The notes under the pieces: model-generated
What the model was told of the DNA's origin: nothing
Seen by the model: only the letters and a program-made list of their open reading frames with translations
Database searches by the model: none
Assembly (NCBI GenBank): GCA_944391725.1
Contig: CALXUQ010000018.1
Coordinates: 1 to 32,648 of the forward strand
From: an uncultured Alphaproteobacteria bacterium
GTDB lineage: Bacteria > Pseudomonadota > Alphaproteobacteria > RF32 > CAG-239
Reading direction: 5' to 3'
DNA length: 32,648 bases
Part shown: positions 1 through 7,752 of the stretch, one piece after another
Numbering within the stretch: position 1 is the first letter of the stretch
How the letters are laid out: every line of letters begins with the position of its first letter
Position numbers and translations under genes: made by a program

Positions 1-381
1 TTCCGGATAGTCCTTCGCTACAATTTCTTGCAGCAGGTTAAAATAAAATTCTTGGTCACGACATCCATTGGTATTGCAAAAGCAAATATCGCCTTGAAGT
101 TTTTGTTCGTTCCCCGGCAGCAAATATGAGGCAAAAGGCAAAAAGTCGGTTCGACAAGAAAATTCTTCATATAAAGCATTTAACAGCGGATTATTCTCAG
201 TGGCTAAAAATTTTTGGAAACGAAGCAAAGGCGGGTAAGGGTGACGGCGCCTGAATAATCGGGCCAGCGGGCGCTCATAGCGAAAAGTGCGTAAACCGGA
301 AATAACAAACAGTGAACCGGCTTGAGCTAAGCGGATTGCTAACCGCTGCTTTTTTAGGAATTGTAAAAACCGATTTATCAT
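1..381 (-). CDS. Unrecognised protein, N-terminal part only (gene runs off the window)
   Basis: An open frame reads from an ATG at 381 down to base 1 with no stop, giving 127 residues of a protein whose C-terminus lies outside the window. The start is basic (MINRFLQFLKKQR), followed by a short hydrophobic stretch and an Arg-rich segment around residues 30-46. Around residues 96-108 there is a small Cys cluster (CFCNTNGC). I do not recognise the family. It is divergent from mutM, and its start codon lies on the mutM promoter spacer. No convincing Shine-Dalgarno precedes the ATG, so the start is uncertain. Confidence 0.5.
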   Translation of the reverse strand, partial: MINRFLQFLKKQRLAIRLAQAGSLFVISGLRTFRYERPLARLFRRRHPYPPLLRFQKFLATENNPLLNALYEEFSCRTDFLPFASYLLPGNEQKLQGDICFCNTNGCRDQEFYFNLLQEIVAKDYPE

Positions 382-389
382 TCTATAAT
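361..389 (+). promoter_or_regulatory. Sigma70-type promoter for mutM
   Basis: TTGTAA at 361-366 and a consensus TATAAT at 384-389 are separated by exactly 17 bp. The predicted transcription start near 396 lies about 23 bp before the mutM ATG. The -10 box touches the start codon of the divergent gene, so the two genes share a very compact control region. Confidence 0.6.
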
Positions 390-418
390 GTTTCCCGTAT
401 TGAATTTTTGAGGTAAAA

Positions 419-1258
419 ATGCCCGAACTGCCAGAAGTTGAAACTATAATGCAAGCGGTTGTAAAAGCCATCGGTAAGGCTAATATAATCGATGTCAAGG
501 TTAACAACAACCGATTTCGTGAAAAAATCCCCGATGATTTTGCCGCTAAAATACGCGGCGCTCAAATCATCTCCTATAAACGGATTGCCAAATATATTAC
601 TATCGGACTCAACAATGGTTTGACCTTGATTTGGCATTTGGGGATGAGCGGCAAAATCAAAATTTGCGATGAACTGCCTGAAATGTTAGACAAGCACGAT
701 CATGTAATTATCAAAACAGATAAAGGCTATCTAATCTTTAATGATACCAGGCGTTTTGGCTTGCTGACTTACTGCGAATCCAAAAATCTAAATCAGGTTC
801 CCTTTATTGCAAAAATAGGGCTGGATCCGTTTGATGAAAATTTGACGCCGGATTATCTTTATAATCATTTAAGCAAGAAAAAAATTCCGATTAAGGTTGC
901 TTTGCTCGACCAAGAGATTATCTGTGGAATCGGCAATATTTATGCTTCGGAAATTCTTTATCTGGCCAAGATTTCGCCTTTGCGAGAATCTAACAAAGTC
1001 GGATTAAAAGAATGTGCGAGCATAATTGAAAAAACTCGTGAAGTGCTCAAAAAAGCCATTGCCGCCGGTGGTTCAACCATCCATGATTATAAAAAACCCG
1101 ACGGCAGCTTGGGTTATTTTCAAAATATGCATTGCGTTTATAATAAAACCGGGCAAAAATGTCCTTGTTGCACCTGTAATGTTGAACAAAGCGGAGGAAT
1201 CCAAAAAATTGTTCAGGCCGGGCGCTCAACATTTTATTGTCCCACTGTTCAGAAGTGA
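419..1258 (+). CDS. mutM: Formamidopyrimidine-DNA glycosylase (Fpg/MutM)
   Basis: Base-excision repair glycosylase/AP lyase that removes 8-oxoguanine and formamidopyrimidines. The 279-aa product starts MPELPEVET, which supplies the N-terminal Pro nucleophile and Glu3 of the family. WHLGMSGK (72-79) and the helix-two-turn-helix segment around GIGNIYASEIL (170-180) follow. The C-terminal zinc finger keeps GRSTFYC (268-274) but is abnormal: the final Cys of the usual CPxC is Val277, and the upstream cysteines (C248, C250, C251, C253) are further from GRSTFYC than usual. The Shine-Dalgarno GAGG lies 6 nt before the ATG. The stop overlaps the start of the next gene (TGATG), indicating translational coupling. 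Family assignment is certain; zinc binding is doubtful. Confidence 0.95.
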   Translation: MPELPEVETIMQAVVKAIGKANIIDVKVNNNRFREKIPDDFAAKIRGAQIISYKRIAKYITIGLNNGLTLIWHLGMSGKIKICDELPEMLDKHDHVIIKTDKGYLIFNDTRRFGLLTYCESKNLNQVPFIAKIGLDPFDENLTPDYLYNHLSKKKIPIKVALLDQEIICGIGNIYASEILYLAKISPLRESNKVGLKECASIIEKTREVLKKAIAAGGSTIHDYKKPDGSLGYFQNMHCVYNKTGQKCPCCTCNVEQSGGIQKIVQAGRSTFYCPTVQK

Positions 1259-1638
1259 TGAAAATGATGAAATATGCGTTGTACCTTATTCTTGTTCTGG
1301 TCGGCTTGACCTTTAATCAGAAGGCAATGGCGGCGGCCGGATTTATTGACGGACTGGAAGATGTACCGGTGATGGAAGGGCTTAGCCAACTGCCTAATGA
1401 TGCTATCTCGTTTGGCAATGAAGAAAGCCGTTTGGTGGAGGCAATCTTGGTGGGTGAAAACAGTAGTTTTGCCAAAGTGGAGAAGTTTTATAAAGATACT
1501 TTGCCGCAGATGGGGTGGAGCTTTCAGGGTAAGAAAAACAGCAGTTTGATATTTTATCGCGACAGGGAATCGCTTGAGATTACTCAGACCCAAGCTAATC
1601 CGCTGAAAATCAGAATTACCGTTAAAAGCAAAAATTAA
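1258..1638 (+). CDS. Conserved-looking small exported protein
   Basis: A 126-aa product begins at the ATG overlapping the mutM stop (TGATG); an upstream in-frame start at 1237 would lie inside mutM and is less likely. Residues 1-25 form a clear signal peptide (basic MKMMK, then a hydrophobic core, ending near KAMAA), so the mature protein of about 100 aa is probably periplasmic or membrane-associated. The mature part has a FYKDTLPQMGW segment and a basic C-terminus. I recall similar small secreted proteins beside mutM/enoyl-CoA hydratase in other alphaproteobacteria, but no function. Only 14 nt separate it from the next gene, so it is probably in one operon with its neighbours. Confidence 0.75.
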   Translation: MKMMKYALYLILVLVGLTFNQKAMAAAGFIDGLEDVPVMEGLSQLPNDAISFGNEESRLVEAILVGENSSFAKVEKFYKDTLPQMGWSFQGKKNSSLIFYRDRESLEITQTQANPLKIRITVKSKN

Positions 1639-1652
1639 ATTTAGGAATCGCT

Positions 1653-2429
1653 ATGGAACATAAATATATTACTGTTGAAACGCTTGAGAATATCGGAATA
1701 ATTACGCTAAATCGGAATGAGGTGCTTAATGCCGTTAACGAGGGGATGTTGGCTGAAATTGCCCACCAACTCGGAATATTTGACACCGATGATAATATCA
1801 GAGCAGTAGTGCTTAAGGGTAGTGAAAAAGCTTTTGCCGCGGGAATCGATATTTTTGAAATTCATAAAAAGCAAAAACAAGGCGGATTTGTTTTGGGCGA
1901 ATTTTATAAATCTTTTGCTTTGATTGAAGATTTCAGCAAACCAATTATCGTGGCGGCGTCTGGTTATGTTTTGGGAATCGGCTTGCAGCTGGCAATGTGC
2001 GGAGATATTATTTTGGCGGCGGACAATGCTCGTTTCGGACAACCGGAAATCAGTCTCGGAACTTTCCCCGGGTTTGGTGCAACCCAAAAACTTTGCCAGA
2101 CTATCGGCAGAGCCAAAACCTCAGAAATGATTTTGACCGGAAGAGCCATGAATGCTCAAGAAGCTAACGAATCCGGATTAATCAGTAGAATCGTCCCGTT
2201 GGCAGAACTCCAAAATGAAAGTATTCGGGTGGCAAAACAAATTGCCAGCCTTCCGAGAATCGCTATCGAAATGGCGAAAGACTCCATTAACCATCCGCTT
2301 AAGCAAATTCAAGAGCCGGGAATCGATTATGAAAACAAAAACCTGCAATCTTGTTTTAATAGTCAGGATTTTGCCGAATCTCTTGCCGCTTTTATTGAAA
2401 AAAGGTCGCCAAACTATAAGAATCAATAA
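1653..2429 (+). CDS. Enoyl-CoA hydratase/isomerase (crotonase) family protein with altered catalytic Glu
   Basis: A 258-aa crotonase-fold protein, close to the usual length. The CoA-binding/oxyanion segment AAGIDIFEI lies at 62-70, and the second catalytic region ARFGQPEISLGTFPG at 126-140 keeps the Glu (E132) matching E164 of rat hydratase. The segment normally reading G-x-G-x-E-L-A-M reads GIGLQLAM, so the position of the first catalytic Glu (E144 in rat) is Gln112. Activity may therefore be weakened or shifted to another crotonase reaction. An AGGA Shine-Dalgarno lies 6 nt before the ATG. It shares the strand and close spacing of the mutM group. Naming it fadB or paaF is not justified. Confidence 0.85.
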   Translation: MEHKYITVETLENIGIITLNRNEVLNAVNEGMLAEIAHQLGIFDTDDNIRAVVLKGSEKAFAAGIDIFEIHKKQKQGGFVLGEFYKSFALIEDFSKPIIVAASGYVLGIGLQLAMCGDIILAADNARFGQPEISLGTFPGFGATQKLCQTIGRAKTSEMILTGRAMNAQEANESGLISRIVPLAELQNESIRVAKQIASLPRIAIEMAKDSINHPLKQIQEPGIDYENKNLQSCFNSQDFAESLAAFIEKRSPNYKNQ

Positions 2430-2446
2430 ATTTTGTAAAATTGTTG

Positions 2447-2476
2447 TTGACTTCTCCGTGGCTTAGCGGTTATAAA
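2447..2476 (+). promoter_or_regulatory. Promoter for rpsT
   Basis: TTGACT at 2447-2452 is followed after 17 bp by TTATAA or after 18 bp by TATAAA (2471-2476). The resulting leader is about 45 nt and AT-rich. This fits the need of a ribosomal protein gene for its own strong promoter, apart from the hydratase gene ending at 2429. Confidence 0.5.
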
Positions 2477-2527
2477 TCATTACAAAATTAAACTGTAGTT
2501 AACTTTTATAAATAGGATGAATTAAAA

Positions 2528-2788
2528 ATGGCCAATCATAAATCGGCAAAAACCAGAATTAACAGAAACAACAAGAGAAATATCATTAACGGTGCTCGCA
2601 GAAGCCGGGTTCGTACTTTTGTTAAAAAAGTTGAAGCTGCTATTCTTGAAAATAACAAAGAATTGGCTTTGGCTAATTTCAAAGTTGCAGAATCCGAATT
2701 GATGTCGGCAGCCCGCAAAAACATCATTCCTTTGAACAGAGCTGCACGGACTGTTTCTCGTCTTTCTCACAAAATTAAAGCGCTCTAG
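2528..2788 (+). CDS. rpsT: 30S ribosomal protein S20
   Basis: An 86-aa, very basic protein starting MANHKSAKTRI, with the S20 pattern of Lys/Arg-rich helices (KTRINRNNKRN near the N-terminus, RTVSRLSHKIKAL at the end). S20 binds 16S rRNA early in 30S assembly, and the length is normal. An AGGA lies about 10 nt before the ATG. It is bracketed by its own promoter and an intrinsic terminator, so it is probably monocistronic. rpsT immediately upstream of dnaA is a familiar alphaproteobacterial arrangement. Confidence 0.95.
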   Translation: MANHKSAKTRINRNNKRNIINGARRSRVRTFVKKVEAAILENNKELALANFKVAESELMSAARKNIIPLNRAARTVSRLSHKIKAL

Positions 2789-2813
2789 TTTTATCTGTTT
2801 TTGTAATTTTTTG

Positions 2814-2871
2814 CAAACCAAAAATTCCTTATTTTTTTCTTGACAAGGGAATTTTTGGTTTGCTCTTTTTT
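2814..2871 (+). terminator. Intrinsic terminator of rpsT
   Basis: The arm at 2814-2830 pairs with 2845-2862 (AAACCAAAAATTCC against GGAATTTTTGGTTT, with one bulged base) and is followed by a CTCTTTTTT tail. It starts 26 nt after the rpsT stop. The right arm is shared with the 16-bp inverted repeat annotated at 2835-2925. Confidence 0.7.
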
Positions 2872-2925
2872 AAACCAGAATCCAAGGAATCTGCGCGACT
2901 CTAAAAGAATCCCTTGTCAAGAAAA
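2835..2925. repeat. 91-bp element bounded by 16-bp perfect inverted repeats
   Basis: ttttcttgacaaggga at 2835-2850 is matched exactly by its reverse complement at 2910-2925. The 59 bp between them contain a smaller inverted repeat (TGGTTT/AAACCA) and no gene. The size and ends resemble a miniature inverted-repeat element, but it could also be a large hairpin acting as a second, bidirectional terminator. No second copy is seen in this window. Confidence 0.5.
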
Positions 2926-3128
2926 TTAATTGCAATGTTCTAGTTTTGTTTTGTTGTAATTATTTTTTTTCGTATTACTATCCAAGACATCTTAAATGAG
3001 TTGGTAATAAATTTTTAACGAATCTAAAACCGAATTTTTTTAAGGTCAGGAAACGAAAAATTATTAGCGGTTGATTTGAGATCTTAAGTAGTAATATTTT
3101 GATGTATGAGATTGGTTTTTGAGCCCTA

Positions 3129-3264
3129 TATAATAAGGTGCAGAATTAAAAAATCTTCTTATCAAAATTAGCTCCTTAAGCAATCAGATTTTCTGGTTGA
3201 AAACAACCGGAGCTATGGGGAAGCTCTTAAAGTTAATTATTTGAATTTATAATGGGGAGTAACA
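3129..3264 (+). promoter_or_regulatory. dnaA promoter -10 and structured leader
   Basis: The spacer 2926-3264 holds no gene. A consensus TATAAT lies at 3129-3134 without a good -35 box, so transcription may start near 3141, giving a leader of about 125 nt. Within it, AGCTCC (3170-3175) can pair with GGAGCT (3209-3214). Inside that arm, 3193-3199 pairs with 3204-3210 around an AAAA loop. A strong GGGGAG Shine-Dalgarno lies 6 nt before the dnaA ATG. No clean TTATCCACA DnaA boxes were found, so I do not call an origin here. Confidence 0.4.
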
Positions 3265-4710
3265 ATGGCTGAAGAAGCATTAGATACAATTAACTCTGTA
3301 CAAGATCAATGGGGACAGATTTGCAGCCAATTGAAGGTTGAAGTTGGGGAAACAGCTTTTGATAGCTGGCTCAAACCACTGACACCGGGTTCGTTTGCCG
3401 ATGGGGTGATGAACATTTGCGTTCCGACCAGATTTATGCGCAACTGGGTAATTACTCATTATAGTGATCGTATTCACAAAATTTGGGAGAAAAAGAATCC
3501 GGAAATTCGTCAGGTCAACTTTGTGGTACAAGCCGTGCAAGATGAAGCTAAAGGTCTTTATAATCCTTCTTGCCGCTCGCTCTTAAAGAAAATTTCTTCA
3601 AGCCCGGCTCCGCAAAATATCTATCAATCGGGGGTTAACTCCATCATTGCCAACAATCAAGAATTTAGTGCTAATAACGACCAATCTATTTCCGTACCGC
3701 TCAATCCGCAATATACTTTTGATAACTTTGTGGTCGGCAAAACCAATGAATTTGCTTATGCTGCCGCTCGTAAAGTAGCCGAATCCAGAAATGTTTCGTT
3801 TAATCCGTTGTTCTTATATTCCGGTGTTGGTTTGGGTAAAACTCACTTGATGCACGCCATTGCTTGGCACATCAAACAACAAGACCCCAGCCGCAACATT
3901 GTGTATCTTTCGGCCGAGAAATTTATGTATAAGTTTGTCAGAGCTTTGCGCTACAAAGATACCACCGCTTTTAAGGAACAGTTCCGCTCGGTTGATGTCT
4001 TGATGGTCGATGACGTTCAATTTATGGGCGGCAAAGATACTACTCAAGAAGAATTTTTCTATACCTTTAACTCTCTGATTGAAGAAGGTCGGCAGATTAT
4101 TATTTCGGCCGATAAATCTCCGGCAGATTTAGAGGGAATCGAAAACAGACTGAAATCTCGTTTGGGTTGCGGTTTGGTGGCCGATATTCACCCCACCGAT
4201 TTTGATTTGAGAATGGGAATTTTGGAAAATAAAGCACGTCAGCTCGGCGTAGAATTACCTCAAAAGGTTTCGGAATTCTTGGCTCAAAAAATTACTTCCA
4301 ACATCAGAGAGCTTGAAGGCGCTTTGCGTCGGGTTATTGCTCACTCGCAATTGCTTTCGGACAAAGAAATTACCCTGGATATGACCCAAGACGTGCTGAA
4401 AGATATGCTGCGTTCTTATGACAAACGCACCACGATTGATGAAATTCAGAAAAAAGTGGCAGAGCATTTCAATATCTCGGTCAAAGAGATGCAGTCTTCG
4501 CGTCGGGCTCGGACAGTGGCCAGACCTCGTCAGATTGCAATGTATTTGGCAAAACAGCTGACTTCTCGTTCGTTGCCGGAAATCGGCCGCAAGTTTGATC
4601 GTGACCACACCACGGTTATGCACGCCGTACGCAAGGTTGAAGAACTTATCTTGGAAGATGCTTCTTTGGCGGAAAATGTCGATGCTTTGCGTCGGGCCTT
4701 GGAAGGCTAG
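3265..4710 (+). CDS. dnaA: Chromosomal replication initiator protein DnaA
   Basis: A 481-aa AAA+ ATPase that binds DnaA boxes, melts oriC and loads the helicase. Domain I is at about 1-95. A linker rich in Ser/Asn/Gln follows to about 145. The AAA+ core has Walker A GVGLGKTH at 187-194 and Walker B VLMVDDVQF at 245-253. The C-terminal helix-turn-helix carries the signature DRDHTT at 445-450. The start is supported by the Shine-Dalgarno and by the MAEEALDTINSVQDQWGQI beginning. The gene ends in its own terminator, so it is not cotranscribed by default with dnaN, which has a separate promoter. All key motifs are intact. Confidence 0.98.
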   Translation: MAEEALDTINSVQDQWGQICSQLKVEVGETAFDSWLKPLTPGSFADGVMNICVPTRFMRNWVITHYSDRIHKIWEKKNPEIRQVNFVVQAVQDEAKGLYNPSCRSLLKKISSSPAPQNIYQSGVNSIIANNQEFSANNDQSISVPLNPQYTFDNFVVGKTNEFAYAAARKVAESRNVSFNPLFLYSGVGLGKTHLMHAIAWHIKQQDPSRNIVYLSAEKFMYKFVRALRYKDTTAFKEQFRSVDVLMVDDVQFMGGKDTTQEEFFYTFNSLIEEGRQIIISADKSPADLEGIENRLKSRLGCGLVADIHPTDFDLRMGILENKARQLGVELPQKVSEFLAQKITSNIRELEGALRRVIAHSQLLSDKEITLDMTQDVLKDMLRSYDKRTTIDEIQKKVAEHFNISVKEMQSSRRARTVARPRQIAMYLAKQLTSRSLPEIGRKFDRDHTTVMHAVRKVEELILEDASLAENVDALRRALEG

Positions 4711-4724
4711 TAGTTAACTTTACG

Positions 4725-4761
4725 ACACCCCGCACCCTGGAGAAATCCGGGGTGTTTTTTT
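4725..4761 (+). terminator. Intrinsic terminator of dnaA
   Basis: ACACCCCG (4725-4732) pairs with CGGGGTGT (4748-4755) and runs directly into a T7 tract. The GC-rich stem starts 14 nt after the dnaA stop, a strong rho-independent terminator. Confidence 0.85.
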
Positions 4762-4825
4762 ATGCACTTAAATTTTTTTAACATTAAAAAAGCTGTTGAT
4801 GAATCCGCGTTTTTACTTATGCTTT

Positions 4826-4853
4826 TTGTGCTTTGTGTTAGTATTGGTATAAT
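4826..4853 (+). promoter_or_regulatory. Promoter for dnaN-recF
   Basis: TTGTGC (4826-4831) and a consensus TATAAT (4848-4853) are 16 bp apart. The predicted start near 4860 lies about 20 bp before the ATG at 4882. This argues against the longer in-frame start at 4762, which would place the promoter inside the coding region and the start within the dnaA terminator. Confidence 0.6.
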
Positions 4854-4881
4854 TAAAACTGAAATTTTAGTGGATAGTATC

Positions 4882-6000
4882 ATGAAGTTTACAATAGAAA
4901 GAGCAAGTTTGCTCAAAACTCTCGGACATATGCAGAGTATTGTCGAAAAAAGAAACACCATTCCGGTGCTTTCTAATGTGAGAATCGAGGCCTTGAACGG
5001 CGAAATCAGCTTCAAGGCAACCGATATGGATACCGAAATTACAGAAATGGCAGAAGCAGGCGTCAGTGAAACAGGGGCAACTACCGCTCCGGCACATATG
5101 CTTTATGACATTGTTCGCAAACTCTCGGACGGGGCTGATGTCGAGATTACTTTCCCCGATGAAAAAGGCCAACTCACCATTGCATCGGGACGTTCTAAGT
5201 TCTCGCTTTCAACTATCGGAGTAGAAGATTTTCCGGTTATTTCCGGTGATGCGCTCCCGATTAACTTTGTGATGGAAAAAGAAGAACTCAAAGACGTGAT
5301 TGACCGCACTAAATTTGCCGTTTCAACTGAGGAAACTCGCTATTATCTCAACGGTGTTTATATGCACGCTAAAAAAGAAGGCGAGGCAAAAGTTTTGCGC
5401 GTGGTGGCAACCGATGGTCACCGTTTGGCTTGTGTCGAATCGCCTCTGCCGCAAGGTGCAGAAAATTTGGCCGGAGTTATCATTCCTCGCAAAACAATTA
5501 CCGAAGTGCGCAAGTTGCTTGATGATAACGGCGCTGAAAATGTTACCGTTTCGATGTCGGAAAACAAAGTGCGTTTTGCCCTCAATGATGTGACCTTAAC
5601 TTCTAAACTCATTGACGGTACTTATCCGGACTATGAACGCGTTATCCCGACCGACAATGATAAAAACCTTGAACTCGGGGTAAAAGAGTTGTCTTCTGCA
5701 GTTGACCGCGTGTCCGTTGTAGCAGAGCGGACCAGAGCGATTAAGATGATTACCGGTTCGGCTAAAGTTACCATTATGACTTCTAGTCCGGATTTGGGTA
5801 GCGCTTCTGAAGAAGTGGAAGCAAAATATGAAGGTGATTCCATTGAAATCGGATATAACTTCCGTTATCTGCTCGATATCTTGAATGAAATCAAAGGTGA
5901 CAGCGTCCGCATTTCCTTTACGGACGGGACTTCTCCTTCGGTTATTCACGATACTTCGGATTCCAGCGCTATTTATGTTTTGATGCCGATGAGAGTATAA
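4882..6000 (+). CDS. dnaN: DNA polymerase III beta subunit (sliding clamp)
   Basis: The 372-aa product starts MKFTIERASLLKTL, the normal clamp beginning and length. It forms a dimeric ring on DNA that tethers polymerase III and repair proteins. Three repeated clamp domains are visible by pattern: NTIPVLSNVRIEA near residue 25, YYLNGVYMHA and VATDGHRLA in the middle, and the C-terminal YVLMPMRV. The open frame extends upstream to 4762, but that part lies over the dnaA terminator and the promoter and does not look like clamp sequence, so the ATG at 4882 is used. recF follows after 12 nt. Confidence 0.97.
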   Translation: MKFTIERASLLKTLGHMQSIVEKRNTIPVLSNVRIEALNGEISFKATDMDTEITEMAEAGVSETGATTAPAHMLYDIVRKLSDGADVEITFPDEKGQLTIASGRSKFSLSTIGVEDFPVISGDALPINFVMEKEELKDVIDRTKFAVSTEETRYYLNGVYMHAKKEGEAKVLRVVATDGHRLACVESPLPQGAENLAGVIIPRKTITEVRKLLDDNGAENVTVSMSENKVRFALNDVTLTSKLIDGTYPDYERVIPTDNDKNLELGVKELSSAVDRVSVVAERTRAIKMITGSAKVTIMTSSPDLGSASEEVEAKYEGDSIEIGYNFRYLLDILNEIKGDSVRISFTDGTSPSVIHDTSDSSAIYVLMPMRV

Positions 6001-6012
6001 GCTTTGGGTTAA

Positions 6013-7236
6013 ATGAACAATACAGCGACAGAAATTCAGGTTCAAGCTACAGAAAAGTCAGGCGTTTTGCGTCTGACTTTAACTGATTTTAGGAACTATC
6101 CATTTTTGCGCATTAATGCCCATTGTGCGCCGGTAGTGATTACCGGTGAAAACGGTTCGGGCAAGACCAATATTTTGGAGGCTATATCCTTCCTTACCCC
6201 CGGGAGAGGCCTACGCGGAGCCCGACTGGCAGACATCAAGCGAATCACTCCGGCGCTTATCACCGATGAATATAGTCCGACAGAAATTGCGAATTTGAGT
6301 TGGGCGGTTTCAGCAACAGTTCAAAAGGGCGGAGAGGAAATTGAAATCGGCACTGCGGCCGAAAAATCCACGCGCGAAACCGCCGAGGAAAGTCGCAGTT
6401 TTGATCGGCGAATCGTAAAAATTGACGGTAATAAAGTTTCTTCTCAAGCTGAGCTTGGCAAATATATCTCGGCTAACTGGATTACACCCCAAATGGACCG
6501 CTTGTTTCGGGGCGGCTCTCAGCCAAGGCGGAGTTTTTTGGACCGTTTGGTTTATGCCTTTGATTTAGAACACGCGCGGCGGACGGCTAATTTTGAGCAC
6601 TGGTACAAAGAGTGGTATCAACTTCTGAAAGCCGGTAATCCGGATAACAACTGGCTCAAAAGTCTGGAAGAAAATATGGCGGCGACCGGTGTGGCCATTG
6701 CAGCGGCGAGGCGTGAGCAAATTGCCAAGCTTAATCGGTTTATCGAATCGGAGCCAGATGACATATTCCCCAACGTGATGTTGGAGCTTGATGGTACCAT
6801 TGAGCAAATGCTTGATAAAATGCCGGCCGTGGAAGTGGAAGACTATTATCAAAACCTCCTTAAAAAGCAACGCCGCAACGTGCTTTATAATGATAGCATT
6901 GACGGTATTAACCGCACCGATTTTAAGGTTTATTATAAGAAAAAACATATGCCGGCCGAACTTTGCTCCACCGGAGAACAAAAGTCTTTGCTTATTAGCA
7001 TTATCTTAGCGCAATCTAAGTGCCAGACCTTGCACCAGGGCTTTGCTCCGGTACTTCTACTTGATGAGGTGACAGCTCATTTGGATGATAAAAAGCGCGA
7101 TGCCTTGCTCGAGAAAATTCTTGTCTTAAAATCTCAAGCTTGGATTACGGCAACAACCCCCGCTCCTTTTACCAAACTGCAAGATGACGCCTTATTTTTA
7201 ACCGTGCGCAACAATCAAATCTCACCAAGCAAATAA
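6013..7236 (+). CDS. recF: DNA replication and repair protein RecF
   Basis: A 407-aa SMC-like ATPase that binds ssDNA-dsDNA junctions and helps RecR (encoded at 31622) load RecA at gaps. Walker A GENGSGKTN is at 45-53 and the C-terminal Walker B reads VLLLDEVTAHLDD, with the ABC-type signature region CSTGEQKSL upstream of it. It lies 12 nt after dnaN, consistent with a dnaN-recF operon. The N-terminus is about 16 residues longer than many RecF proteins, and a later start cannot be excluded. A stretch around residues 95-150 is rich in charged residues, a lineage-variable insertion. Confidence 0.95.
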   Translation: MNNTATEIQVQATEKSGVLRLTLTDFRNYPFLRINAHCAPVVITGENGSGKTNILEAISFLTPGRGLRGARLADIKRITPALITDEYSPTEIANLSWAVSATVQKGGEEIEIGTAAEKSTRETAEESRSFDRRIVKIDGNKVSSQAELGKYISANWITPQMDRLFRGGSQPRRSFLDRLVYAFDLEHARRTANFEHWYKEWYQLLKAGNPDNNWLKSLEENMAATGVAIAAARREQIAKLNRFIESEPDDIFPNVMLELDGTIEQMLDKMPAVEVEDYYQNLLKKQRRNVLYNDSIDGINRTDFKVYYKKKHMPAELCSTGEQKSLLISIILAQSKCQTLHQGFAPVLLLDEVTAHLDDKKRDALLEKILVLKSQAWITATTPAPFTKLQDDALFLTVRNNQISPSK

Positions 7237-7267
7237 GAGAATTTTTTTAACCAATATTAACTCAAAA

Positions 7268-7295
7268 TTGACAAGTTTGGGGTTATTGTTATACT
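7268..7295 (+). promoter_or_regulatory. Strong promoter for the EIIA-HPr operon
   Basis: A perfect TTGACA (7268-7273) is followed after 16 bp by TATACT (7290-7295), with TACTAT in an overlapping 18-bp register. The start of the 139-aa gene lies 38 bp downstream. Confidence 0.7.
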
Positions 7296-7332
7296 ATGTA
7301 ACAAAATGTAGTTAACAAGGTGGAATAAGCTT

Positions 7333-7752
7333 ATGGAAACCCAATATTATACCCTGATTGAAAAACAGGATTTTTATGAAATCATTGAAAACAAGTACGG
7401 CGAACTTGCCATCTTTATTGATGCACGCGAAGGCTTGCCGCAAAATCCGGTGCTGGAATTTGACGGCAAAAAAACCGCACTCTTAAAACGTGACGGGCGC
7501 TTGGCGGTGAAGCTTGATAATATTGATAAGGAAACAAGAGAACCTTTGGCAGAAGCCGAGTTTGTGATGATTGCCGAGCTTAATGGCAAAACCGTAGAAC
7601 GGGTTTATGGTGTGCCGGTGGAAAATGTGGAAGAAATTGTCTTTGAGGGGCGTCAGACCAGAGCTGATGAATTGGTCAAAGCTAAAACTCGTGATGAGCT
7701 TTTAGCCAGCTTTGGCGCCGTACGCTGCTGGACTAATGGAAGCGAAAAATAA
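7333..7752 (+). CDS. Unknown acidic protein leading the PTS operon
   Basis: A 139-aa, Glu-rich protein with no signal peptide or membrane segment that I do not recognise. Its stop overlaps the ATG of the EIIA gene by one base (TAATG), so the two are translationally coupled. In many alphaproteobacteria the position before EIIA(Man)-HPr belongs to the HPr kinase hprK, but this product is too short and lacks a Walker A P-loop, so it is not HprK. By position it may act with the regulatory PTS; that is inference only. An AAGG lies about 10 nt before the ATG. Confidence 0.75.
   Translation: METQYYTLIEKQDFYEIIENKYGELAIFIDAREGLPQNPVLEFDGKKTALLKRDGRLAVKLDNIDKETREPLAEAEFVMIAELNGKTVERVYGVPVENVEEIVFEGRQTRADELVKAKTRDELLASFGAVRCWTNGSEK

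Noticed and set aside
2789..3264. Replication origin beside dnaA
   Set aside because: No clean TTATCCACA-type DnaA boxes or clusters were seen; AT-richness alone is not enough, and alphaproteobacterial origins are often elsewhere.
4762..4881. Forty-residue N-terminal extension of DnaN
   Set aside because: It overlaps the dnaA terminator and contains the dnaN promoter; the clamp begins MKFTIERA at 4882.
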